DNA of 64,000 nucleotides from Bifidobacterium sp. ESL0745 (lineage in GTDB: Bacteria; Actinomycetota; Actinomycetes; Actinomycetales; Bifidobacteriaceae), in the NCBI RefSeq assembly GCF_029433335.1, contig NZ_JAQTHX010000001.1:744001-808000 (forward strand). The letters are read 5' to 3'. Positions 38,450 through 46,572 of this stretch are shown in pieces. The stretch's first letter is position 1. Every line of letters starts with the position of its first letter. Below the pieces are notes generated by a model. It was not told where the DNA came from, searched no databases, and was given only the letters and a program-made list of their open reading frames with translations. Both the position numbers and the translations under genes were made by a program.

Positions 38450-39244
38450 TCAATTCAATAACTTGAAAGACCACTGCGCGAGGAGTGATTTTACGGCTTC
38501 GGGCTGATCGATGTGGATATTGTGACCAGCGGGGTCAATGACTTTGTAAACTGCATTGGGATAGTGCGAGAGCAGGGCTTTCTGATCTTCGTAGCCGACC
38601 ACCTGATCTTCTTTACCGGTGACAATGAGGGTTGGTCCGGCGTAAGTTCCCAAACGTTGTTCGGGGTCACCATCGAGCCAATAGCGCTGGCCCAGCTTGG
38701 TGTTGGCATCGCGGTCACAGAGCTTGGTTCCAGGGAGGATATAGCGCTGATAACGCCTCCAGGCATCGAAGGACTGGTTGACACCCATCGTGACAAAATC
38801 AATGACCTTATCCTGCGGCAAATTATGGGTTAAATCAGGATTGGCTTCGTTGACGACATGCTTGGCCAAATGACGATGTGACATTACCGGATCAACAACC
38901 GGAGCAATCAAAGCAACACCAATGACTCGCTTTGGTTCCCGTGAAAGCGTGTCACGAACCAAAGCTCCACCCATGGAATTACCGAGCAAGGCAAAGCGTT
39001 TGTTACCAACCAACTCATTGACGGCATTCGTGAACCATTCGGCAAGCTCAGGTAATCCCCCAACATCTGGCAACGCACGAGTCTGACCGTACCCCGGCAA
39101 ATCCATATAAATACGCTGCGTGCCCTCAGGGAAGGCATCATCAAGCACCATCAGCGACCGATGATCAACGCCCATACCATGGACAAGAATGATGGGCAGC
39201 CCCTCTCCCCTTACAACCGTATATGCTTCAGGCTGCTTGATCAT
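38450..39244 (-). CDS. Alpha/beta-fold hydrolase
   Basis: A 264-residue cytoplasmic hydrolase. Visible are the oxyanion HGMGVDHRS, the nucleophile elbow GNSMGG (Ser), the acid region TGKEDQVVGYEDQ and the catalytic His in DPAGHNIHID. The substrate cannot be predicted from sequence. The ATG at 39244 has GGGAG seven bases upstream; an upstream in-frame start lacks one. It converges on tal and stands apart from the HAD gene. Confidence 0.85.
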   Translation of the reverse strand: MIKQPEAYTVVRGEGLPIILVHGMGVDHRSLMVLDDAFPEGTQRIYMDLPGYGQTRALPDVGGLPELAEWFTNAVNELVGNKRFALLGNSMGGALVRDTLSREPKRVIGVALIAPVVDPVMSHRHLAKHVVNEANPDLTHNLPQDKVIDFVTMGVNQSFDAWRRYQRYILPGTKLCDRDANTKLGQRYWLDGDPEQRLGTYAGPTLIVTGKEDQVVGYEDQKALLSHYPNAVYKVIDPAGHNIHIDQPEAVKSLLAQWSFKLLN

Positions 39245-39597
39245 AGAACTACTCCCTTTTATCTGCAATTATGCTTGACAAAATAATGACCCAATTCAAA
39301 GAACCGTTTACAATTCTTAAATTTGTGATTCAAACGCTGTCGATGCCGAACAAATTCATTCTATTACAGTCATATCTATTTTCGGCATTACGCTGACAAT
39401 ACATTGGCTGTCATCCACAGAATCAATTTAATTCCAGTGATGTTTATAGCTCTCAGTCTTCTATCAGAAAGAGGCCTATACAACAATCGCAATCCATAAG
39501 ACTCGAACATATTCGGTGAAATATATTTCATTTTTCTTTTAACTATTTGAAATATTGTTATTCTTGGACAGTTCAAAACAGGCACGACAAAAAATGA
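39245..39597. other. Intergenic, AT-rich, no gene seen
   Basis: About 350 bases between two minus-strand genes. A 65-codon minus-strand frame exists, but it has no ribosome site and no recognisable sequence. No terminator hairpin is evident after the HAD gene. It must hold the promoter of the alpha/beta hydrolase. Confidence 0.4.
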
Positions 39598-40437
39598 TTA
39601 CAGCTGCTTTTCAATCCATTGAGCCACACCGTCATCGTTGTTTGACGGACAGATTTCATTCGCAATGGTTTTCAGTTCCGGCTTGGCGTTGGCCACGGCC
39701 ACGCCGCAACCTGCATGTTCCAGCAAATCCATGTCAATCAAATCATCACCAAATGCGATGGTATTCGAAAGCGGTATGCCGAAATGTTGACAGGCCAGAT
39801 TCGTCGCGTCCAATTTCGTGGCTTTTGGATTCATCAGCAACCAAAGAACGTCTTCAGAAATAAGCAGTGCCATATCACTCGGTACCAAAGCCCTGACCTG
39901 TTCTCGCTGCTCTTGGGTCGGAAACATCAGGATCTTTTCAGCCATTCCGACCGGCAGATCGCTGAAGTCGGTTAGTTTGTATTCCTGGGACGGCCAGACC
40001 TCGGTCAAATCGAAATTCGTGTAACGAGTGTCGTTAAATTCGATACCGATTCTCAGTTTTGGAATCTGGGATAGCAGCTGACAACAAACTTCTAGGCAAC
40101 GTCGGACAGGAACACCGAACCGAAGAATATTGCTATTCCCGGTACTTTGGTCATCACTTAATTCCATTAAAGAAGAATGTTCGCAATCCAAATCCACGGC
40201 GCCACCATTATGGTATGCGCAAGCCGAGGCACCGATGCGATGGACCAAATCATAGGCCGTCATTGGCGGCCTAGCCGTCGCCACCATCACCATGTTACCG
40301 GCCTGTCGTGCTGCTGCGAAAGCCTTCTCACTGCGTTCCGAAAGCCATCGCTCGCCGTATTCGTCGCCGCACAGTGCGGTCAGATCCAAGTCCACGACCA
40401 GCAGCTTGCCACCAGCTGACAAATCAGTATTCCTCAT
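39598..40437 (-). CDS. HAD-superfamily hydrolase, Cof-like subfamily IIB
   Basis: Phosphatase-type enzyme of 279 residues, expected to act on sugar phosphates or similar metabolites. Motif I is VVDLDLTAL (D-x-D-x-T), motif II is in MVATARP, motif III includes the Lys in NPKATKLDA, and motif IV is FGDDLIDMDLLEHAG. The large C2-type cap lies between motifs II and III. The substrate is unknown. It lies between the alpha/beta hydrolase gene and secG, on the same strand as both. Confidence 0.83.
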   Translation of the reverse strand: MRNTDLSAGGKLLVVDLDLTALCGDEYGERWLSERSEKAFAAARQAGNMVMVATARPPMTAYDLVHRIGASACAYHNGGAVDLDCEHSSLMELSDDQSTGNSNILRFGVPVRRCLEVCCQLLSQIPKLRIGIEFNDTRYTNFDLTEVWPSQEYKLTDFSDLPVGMAEKILMFPTQEQREQVRALVPSDMALLISEDVLWLLMNPKATKLDATNLACQHFGIPLSNTIAFGDDLIDMDLLEHAGCGVAVANAKPELKTIANEICPSNNDDGVAQWIEKQL

Positions 40438-40498
40438 ATGTTTCTATTCCCATAACGCTCGATTGAAACCATTTAAAGTACGAAATATCTAAGAATAC

Positions 40499-40534
40499 AA
40501 AAAATGCGTTTCATGAATAATTCATGAAACGCAT
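40499..40534 (-). terminator. Terminator after secG
   Basis: On the minus strand the perfect 13-bp stem ATGCGTTTCATGA (40522-40534 with 40504-40516) is followed by six Ts. It ends the secG transcript. Confidence 0.88.
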
Positions 40535-40553
40535 ATATCGAATATCTAAGAAA

Positions 40554-40814
40554 TCACTTAATCAGATTGAACTTGGTCATCAGACCCAAAGCGATGATGA
40601 TGGCGACCCACAGCAGCGCGATGACAATCGTCCAACGGTTCAGGTTCTTTTCCGCGACACCGGAGGTGCCTGCGTTCTGGGTGAGACCGCCGCCGAACAT
40701 GTCGGAAAGGCCGCCGCCCTTGCCCTTGTGCATGAGAATCAGCAAGGTCAACAGGATGCTGAAGATAACAAGGATGATTTGCAGAACCAGCTTGACGATA
40801 GCCATTGTCGACAC
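40554..40814 (-). CDS. secG: Preprotein translocase subunit SecG
   Basis: Small component of the SecYEG channel. Two membrane helices flank the conserved loop (HKGKGGGLSDMFGG). The GTG at 40814 has GGAGG seven bases upstream and is preferred over the ATG three codons on, which would be 16 bases from that site. The protein is then 86 residues. It is the last gene of the pgk-tpiA-secG set. Confidence 0.93.
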   Translation of the reverse strand: MSTMAIVKLVLQIILVIFSILLTLLILMHKGKGGGLSDMFGGGLTQNAGTSGVAEKNLNRWTIVIALLWVAIIIALGLMTKFNLIK

Positions 40815-40881
40815 AGTTGAACCTCCAATTCGAAACACTAGTTACTCAGTATACCGCACAGTACGGAAAATGTCTCATTAA

Positions 40882-41685
40882 TCAGCGAGAAGAAGTCACT
40901 GTTTTCAACGTAAGACGGCAGATCTTGGCGAGTTCGTCAGCATCAAGTGACGCACCTCCGATAAGGAATCCGTCGACATCGGGCTGACCGATGAGCTCGA
41001 CAGCGTTCTTGGAAGTCACAGAGCCACCGTAAAGGATACGGACAACATCGGAGACCTTCGAGCCAAAGGTCTCATGGAGATTGCTACGAATGGCCTTAGC
41101 CGCGTCCTGAGCGCTCTCAGGTGTCGCCACAAGACCTGTGCCAATGGCCCAGACAGGTTCGTAGGCGATGACCAGCTTGGCCGCTTCCTCATCGGAAAGA
41201 TCGCGCGTGACATCGTGGACCTGGCCGACCGCAAAGTCGAGCTCGATGCCCTTGCGCCGCTCTTCCATGCTCTCGCCAACACAGAGAATCGGCTGCATGC
41301 CGGCAGTCAATACTGCACGTACCTGGTCGACGATGTTGGCGTCATCCTCAGGATGATATTTACGTCGTTCGGAGTGCCCTACGATGACATATTTGCAGCC
41401 AAGCTGAGCCAGCATGTCAGCCGAGACATCGCCGGTGAACGCGCCTTGATTGGTGACCGAAACGGACTGGGCACCGTAGTTGATCTTCAACTTGTCGGCG
41501 TCAACCAACACCTGGACGCTGCGAATCGAGGTGAAAGAAGGCATCAATGCTACTTCGCAGCGTTTGTAATCGAAATGCGCGTCACGCAGGAGCCAGACGA
41601 GCTTTTGCACGAAATACGTGGCTTCAAGATGATCAAAATTCATCTTCCAATTGCCAGCCACCAACGGAATACGTGCAGAGGACAT
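40882..41685 (-). CDS. tpiA: Triosephosphate isomerase
   Basis: Interconverts glyceraldehyde-3-phosphate and dihydroxyacetone phosphate. N-terminal GNWKMN with the catalytic Lys, IVGHSERR with the catalytic His, AYEPVWAIGTG with the catalytic Glu and loop 6, and ILYGGSV are all intact. Length 267 is slightly long for the family. It lies between pgk and secG; a hairpin separates it from pgk. Confidence 0.97.
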   Translation of the reverse strand: MSSARIPLVAGNWKMNFDHLEATYFVQKLVWLLRDAHFDYKRCEVALMPSFTSIRSVQVLVDADKLKINYGAQSVSVTNQGAFTGDVSADMLAQLGCKYVIVGHSERRKYHPEDDANIVDQVRAVLTAGMQPILCVGESMEERRKGIELDFAVGQVHDVTRDLSDEEAAKLVIAYEPVWAIGTGLVATPESAQDAAKAIRSNLHETFGSKVSDVVRILYGGSVTSKNAVELIGQPDVDGFLIGGASLDADELAKICRLTLKTVTSSR

Positions 41686-41770
41686 TGCTTTCCTTCCCGA
41701 CTTGCGGATTCATCGCATATCAGTTTTGGATTGACACGACAGACCAAAGGCCCACCGCAGCAATCCATCG

Positions 41771-41808
41771 TCAAAAAGAATGCGGACATACCAAACGGCA
41801 TGTCCGCA
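41771..41808 (-). terminator. Terminator between pgk and tpiA
   Basis: On the minus strand the 9-bp stem TGCGGACAT/ATGTCCGCA (41800-41808 with 41781-41789) is followed by TTCTTTTTG. It ends or attenuates pgk transcription. Confidence 0.75.
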
Positions 41809-41884
41809 AACATTCCTGTTAGTAGTGTAGCGCACCTCGGCTACTCACCTTTAACGCGCTGCACCACCAACGGTTTCGAATCGA

Positions 41885-43090
41885 TTACTCCAGCACCTTA
41901 AGGCCAGGCAGGGTCTTGCCTTCGAGGAACTCGAGGGAGGCGCCGCCACCGGTGGAGATGTGTGAGAAGCCATCCTCAGGGAAGCCGAGGTTGCGCACTG
42001 CAGAAGCGGAATCGCCGCCACCAACGATGGTGAAAGCACCCTTGGCCGTGGCGTCAACCATGCCCTGGGCAACGGCCTTCGTGCCGGCCTGGAACTGCTC
42101 GACCTCGAACACGCCAGCGGGACCGTTCCACACAACCGTCTTGGAATCGACGATCTTGTCGTGGAAGATCTTCTGGGTCTTCGGGCCGATGTCAAGACCC
42201 ATCATGTCGGAAGGAATCTTGTCAGCATCGACGACCTGCGGGTTGACCGGGGTGTTGCCATCCGGGAATCCCTTGTTGACCACGACGTCGACGGGGAGAA
42301 TCAGCTCGACGCCGTTCTTCTTGGCCTCGTCCATGTAGCCCTTGACAGTCTCGATCTGGTCCTTCTCAAGAAGGGAGGTGCCGACCTCATAGCCCTTGGC
42401 CGCGAGGAACGTGTAGGCCATGCCACCGCCGATCAGGAGGCGATCGGCCTTCTTCAGCAGGTTCTCGATGACACCGAGCTTGTCGGAGACCTTCGAGCCG
42501 CCGAGCACGACGGTGAACGGACGCTCCGGATTCTCGGTGGCGCGGGACAGCGCCTTGACTTCCTTCTCGATGAGCTTGCCGGCTGCGCTCGGCAGATCGG
42601 CCGCCACATCGTAATCGGAGCCCTGTGCGCGGTGCACGACACCAAAGCCGTCAGAGACGAAGACATCGCCCAAAGCGGCGATCTTCTTGGCATAGGCAGC
42701 GCGCTCGGCGTCGTCCTTGCTGGTTTCTTCGGGATTGTAACGAACGTTCTGCAGCAACACAACGTCGCCGTCCTTCATGGCAGCGACCTTGGCCTGGGCG
42801 TCCGGGCCGTAAGTGTCGCTGGCAAGCGTCACGTCAACGCCGAGCAGCTCGCTCAGACGCTTGGCGACAGGCGCCAGCGAAAGCTCAGGAACAGCCTTGC
42901 CCTTCGGACGGCCGAGATGAGCCATCAGAATGACTTTGGCACCGTCGGCGCGCAGTTCCTTGATGGTTGGCAAAGCGGCACGAATACGTCCGTCATCGGT
43001 GATGGTGGTGCCCTTCAGCGGCACGTTGAAATCAGCACGGACAAGAACCTTCTTGTCTTTCAGATCTCCTAAATCCTTGAGTGTCCTCAT
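41885..43090 (-). CDS. pgk: Phosphoglycerate kinase
   Basis: Makes ATP from 1,3-bisphosphoglycerate in lower glycolysis. N-terminal [11 protein letters not shown] (substrate arginine), [23 protein letters not shown] and the nucleotide-binding GLDIGPKT and [11 protein letters not shown] are present. Length 401 is normal. Codon bias is strong. In many Gram-positives gap precedes it; GAPDH is not in this window. The 290 bases upstream carry its promoter. Confidence 0.97.
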   Translation of the reverse strand: MRTLKDLGDLKDKKVLVRADFNVPLKGTTITDDGRIRAALPTIKELRADGAKVILMAHLGRPKGKAVPELSLAPVAKRLSELLGVDVTLASDTYGPDAQAKVAAMKDGDVVLLQNVRYNPEETSKDDAERAAYAKKIAALGDVFVSDGFGVVHRAQGSDYDVAADLPSAAGKLIEKEVKALSRATENPERPFTVVLGGSKVSDKLGVIENLLKKADRLLIGGGMAYTFLAAKGYEVGTSLLEKDQIETVKGYMDEAKKNGVELILPVDVVVNKGFPDGNTPVNPQVVDADKIPSDMMGLDIGPKTQKIFHDKIVDSKTVVWNGPAGVFEVEQFQAGTKAVAQGMVDATAKGAFTIVGGGDSASAVRNLGFPEDGFSHISTGGGASLEFLEGKTLPGLKVLE

Positions 43091-43380
43091 TGGTATCCTT
43101 TCCTTGAAAAACCACTCTCAGCCGGAAAAATCATTTTCTCCAGCCAAGAAAAGAGTACAAAATTATGACTTATGTCACTAGCTATGGTACATTCCTCGCC
43201 CAACAACAAAGCCATTTTGTCGGATAAACTCCGCCAAAAACGACTTATATTGTTAACGCTCACAGCAAAACAGCCCAAAAATATTTCCAATGCATTGAAG
43301 CTTCTGTGAAACCGAGCGACTGGCGTCACTGGTATACTGACACTTCAACAAACTGGGACCGTCGCAGTGGATACCCCAGA

Positions 43381-44334
43381 CTACTGGTTCTGCTGCTGCT
43401 CCTGCGCACGCTTCGTCTTGGCGGCAAGCTGCAGCAAACGGCGGATACGACCAGCGATGGCATCTTTCGTGATAGGCGGATCGGACAAACGACCGAGTTC
43501 CTCCAAACTGGCATCCGTGTGTTGAAGTCTCAGATCACCGGCTGCCTTAAGGTTCTCAGGAATATCGTCCCCAAGAATTTCGAAGGCCTGCTTGACTTTC
43601 TGTGTGGCCTCCGCAGCCGCCTTGGCGCTGCGGCGCATATTCGCATCGTCGAAATTCGCGAGACGATTCGCTTTGCCTCGGGCCTCGCCGTCAGTGCGCT
43701 TCCCCGTCCATTCGCGTGCGGATCGGGGCGCTCCCATGAGCATGAGCATTCGCTCGATAGAGTCCGAATCCCGCAGCGTAATACGCTCAGAGCTGCGAAC
43801 CTTACGCGCCTGGGCCGAAATCCCAAGCCTACGGGCGGCTCCTTGCAGCGCAGTCACCGTCTCATGCGAAGGACAGATGATTTCAAGGTAACTTGATTTG
43901 CCGGGATCGGAGATCATGCCTCGTGCAAGAAAGGCACCTCTCCAGGCAGCCTTAATCTGGGCGATATTGCCACTGATGACATCAGCAGGCAAACCTTTTA
44001 CTAAATGCATCCTACGATCGAGCAAGCCGGTCTGGAGGGCAAGTGCCGTGGCTCCACGGTCGACGAGAAGATCGTAACGTTGCACGACCCCATTAGGGGT
44101 CTGCCTGGTGACTTTGGTAACTTTTGCCTCACGCTGAAAATAATGTGCGATAGTCTTGCGCAGCCATTCAGTGGCCTCAAGCGAATCAAATTGCGCACGG
44201 ATGACGGCCTTGTTGTCGACAGGCCGCAAACCTCCCCCAAACCGCATCATCGTCGCGGCTTGCGCCATTTTCGCAGCCGGCAGATCCGTTTGTACGCTTG
44301 CCAGCTCGCTTTTGACCTCGTTCAGAAGAGCCAA
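43381..44334 (-). CDS. whiA: DNA-binding protein WhiA
   Basis: Homologue of the sporulation/cell-division regulator WhiA: a degenerate LAGLIDADG homing-endonuclease fold followed by a helix-turn-helix (C-terminal [25 protein letters not shown]). The usual family start is M-A-L-x-x-E-V-K. Here the matching residue is a TTG codon at 44334, seven bases after AGGAGG, and no ATG fits. Length 317. It lies downstream of rapZ, but the yvcK gene often found between them is absent. Confidence 0.9.
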   Translation of the reverse strand: MALLNEVKSELASVQTDLPAAKMAQAATMMRFGGGLRPVDNKAVIRAQFDSLEATEWLRKTIAHYFQREAKVTKVTRQTPNGVVQRYDLLVDRGATALALQTGLLDRRMHLVKGLPADVISGNIAQIKAAWRGAFLARGMISDPGKSSYLEIICPSHETVTALQGAARRLGISAQARKVRSSERITLRDSDSIERMLMLMGAPRSAREWTGKRTDGEARGKANRLANFDDANMRRSAKAAAEATQKVKQAFEILGDDIPENLKAAGDLRLQHTDASLEELGRLSDPPITKDAIAGRIRRLLQLAAKTKRAQEQQQNQ

Positions 44335-44539
44335 AGCCCAACCTCCTACTTCCCGTTCTTCATGTAAGTGTAATTGGAACATTAAACGGAGTCATCTCAC
44401 GCCATGCCACGGCTATCTGTGATAGCGAATGACTTGGACAAGAATCCATCGTTTTACTTTCCCTTGCCTATTTCCATGTCCGTAATCGAATATTCACAAC
44501 AATGATATGCCTGGAACAATCGAAACATATCAATCAATG

Positions 44540-45526
44540 CTATTGTCGCTCATGTCGGTGCAGTTCCCTTGCGGATACGCTCACGCTGAGCCCATGAGTA
44601 CGGAAACGCTTCGCCAGCTCGTTGCTTATCGCAACGGAACGATGCTGACCTCCAGTGCATCCGACTGCAATTGTGACATAGTGTTTATCTTCCTGAGCGT
44701 AACCTTTTATCGCCACCATGATGGCTTTTTCGTAAGCATCAAGGAATTCTTTGGCGCGCGGGTTGGATAATACGTAATCGCTGACCGGCTGATCATTGCC
44801 GTTGAGTTCGCGAAGACTCGGCACCCAATAGGGATTGGGCAGGAACCTGACATCGGCGACGAAATCAGCATCAAGCGGAATCCCGTATTTGAAGCCGAAG
44901 CTGAAAATGTGGACAGACACGGTTTTCGCGCCCTTGCCCAGCAGCGCATCATAAAGCTTTGTCGAAAGTTGGTGAATGCTCAGCGACGAGGTGTCGATGA
45001 CCGTATCGGCCCGCTCCTTCAAATTGGAAAGCAGCTCACGTTCCTCATGGATCCCGTCAATAAGACGGTTGCCGTGCTGCAGAGGATGCGGCCGACGGAC
45101 GGATTCGTAACGTTGGACCAAGACCTTATCACTTGCGTCGAGGAACAGGATATGTGTACGCACTCCCAGGTCATCCAAATGGCTCAAAACCGCTGAAAGA
45201 TCATCGAAATAGCTCCGCGAACGCACGTCAATGACCGCTGCAAGCCTATGGACTTTCGAACCGGAAGAGGTCATCATATCGACCAACGGAATCAAAAGTT
45301 TCGGAGGAAGGTTGTCGACCACATACCAACCCATATCCTCAACACAATCTGCGGCATGAGAACGACCTGCACCGCTCATGCCCGTAATAAGCATGACCTC
45401 AAATTCCTTGGCCGGTTTCGGCTCGTCATCGGCCTTCGGAGAGGATGAATTTGCATTTTGGGGGGCAGGGGCCGTCTTTTCGACCTGATCTCCGGTGTCT
45501 TCCGGTCCTTGCGTTTCCGAACTCAC
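44540..45526 (-). CDS. rapZ: RNase adapter RapZ family nucleotide-binding protein
   Basis: P-loop protein; in E. coli RapZ controls small-RNA turnover and amino-sugar supply, and its role in actinobacteria is less clear. The P-loop ITGMSGAGRSHAADCVEDMG has Arg in place of the Walker Lys, as is usual in actinobacteria. NLPPKLLIPLV and the C-terminal GCTGGQHRSVAI are family hallmarks. A polar tail of about 40 residues precedes the P-loop. The GTG start at 45526 has AGGAGG close by and overlaps the aroE stop by four bases. Confidence 0.92.
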   Translation of the reverse strand: MSSETQGPEDTGDQVEKTAPAPQNANSSSPKADDEPKPAKEFEVMLITGMSGAGRSHAADCVEDMGWYVVDNLPPKLLIPLVDMMTSSGSKVHRLAAVIDVRSRSYFDDLSAVLSHLDDLGVRTHILFLDASDKVLVQRYESVRRPHPLQHGNRLIDGIHEERELLSNLKERADTVIDTSSLSIHQLSTKLYDALLGKGAKTVSVHIFSFGFKYGIPLDADFVADVRFLPNPYWVPSLRELNGNDQPVSDYVLSNPRAKEFLDAYEKAIMVAIKGYAQEDKHYVTIAVGCTGGQHRSVAISNELAKRFRTHGLSVSVSARELHRHERQ

Positions 45527-46497
45527 AGTGCCTCCTGTAGGGCGCTTCTCATCGCCTGCTCAAAATCTGCCGTTCCTATGATATGCGCCCCTACCGTCAT
45601 CAATCGTATCTGTGCAATAGCCTGATAGAGTAACATTTCTTCACCACCGATAACTTTCCCGCCACCTTTAAGCCAAATTTTCATAAGTCTGGTCGGACGC
45701 GGATCATAAACCACGTCCAGAAGCGTTCCGTGGAACGGGGCCGGGGAAACGCCAGTAAAGATCTTCTCAAGTCGTCCTGCGGTCTCATCGGCTCCATGCG
45801 CCGGTATGGTGTTAATCACAACATCAGCCTGTACCAAGTGCCTCGTGGCTTCGAGGAGCGGCACCTGATGGTAGGAAAGCCCCGGTTTTGATTCCGCCAA
45901 ACGCTTCATCGGATCGTTGTCATGATGGTGCCGCGCACAGACCGTCACCTTTGCGATGGCTCCTGATTCGGGAACCGTCATTTCCGTGCATGCGGCCATG
46001 GCTGAAAGCGCTGTATTGCCATTACCAAGAATAACCGCTTTCGCGCTTTGATGTTCATTGGCTGATCCGTTTTGTTTACCGATGTCGGTGGCCGATTTGT
46101 TGCGAGCCTCGCAATGCGAAATACGCCAAAAATGCTCGAACGCCTGCTCGATACCTTCCACATCGGTGTTATAGAGCCTGATATTCGGTTTCGTCGTTTC
46201 TGCAGACCAGTCGAACACAGCGGTATTGGCAACCAGAAGTCGCCGTGACCAGGTGTCACACGGGGTTCCGTACGGCTGAATCGTCCGTTTCAACGGCATC
46301 GTGAGGCTTAATCCCGCCCATGAAGAATCCAATGTCTGAAGAAAATGCGCCAAATCCTCTTCACCGACTTCAACGCGGGTGTAATGCCAATCTGTGAGCC
46401 CAAGCGACTTGTAGGCCGCGTTGTGCAGCACAGGTGAAAGCGAATGGGAGATGGGCCTGCCCAAAACAGCACAACGGTGGTTGATCTTATTACCCAT
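45523..46497 (-). CDS. aroE: Shikimate dehydrogenase
   Basis: Reduces 3-dehydroshikimate with NADPH in aromatic amino acid synthesis. The substrate-binding start VLGRPISHSLSPVLHNAAY, the catalytic Lys in LTMPLKRTI, and the NADP fold motif ILGNGNTALSA are clear. Length 324 exceeds the usual 270-290 because of polar loops near 130-150. It overlaps rapZ by four bases (GTGA), so the two are translationally coupled, and it lies 75 bases after uvrC. Confidence 0.9.
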   Translation of the reverse strand: MGNKINHRCAVLGRPISHSLSPVLHNAAYKSLGLTDWHYTRVEVGEEDLAHFLQTLDSSWAGLSLTMPLKRTIQPYGTPCDTWSRRLLVANTAVFDWSAETTKPNIRLYNTDVEGIEQAFEHFWRISHCEARNKSATDIGKQNGSANEHQSAKAVILGNGNTALSAMAACTEMTVPESGAIAKVTVCARHHHDNDPMKRLAESKPGLSYHQVPLLEATRHLVQADVVINTIPAHGADETAGRLEKIFTGVSPAPFHGTLLDVVYDPRPTRLMKIWLKGGGKVIGGEEMLLYQAIAQIRLMTVGAHIIGTADFEQAMRSALQEAL

Positions 46498-46572
46498 TGG
46501 TTGACGTTCCCTCCCGTCGATTCGTCACGTGCCCGCTAATCTGATCTGCTGGCTGCTCGTCTAGTTTATAAG

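Noticed and set aside
39388..39585. 65-codon minus-strand frame between the two hydrolase genes
   Set aside because: No ribosome site, AT-driven composition and no similarity to anything I recognise.
42161..43072. 303-codon plus-strand frame opposite pgk
   Set aside because: Antisense shadow of a highly expressed, codon-biased gene.
44540..45526. Broken P-loop in RapZ (Arg in place of Lys)
   Set aside because: GAGRS is the usual actinobacterial form of this motif, so it is not a defect.
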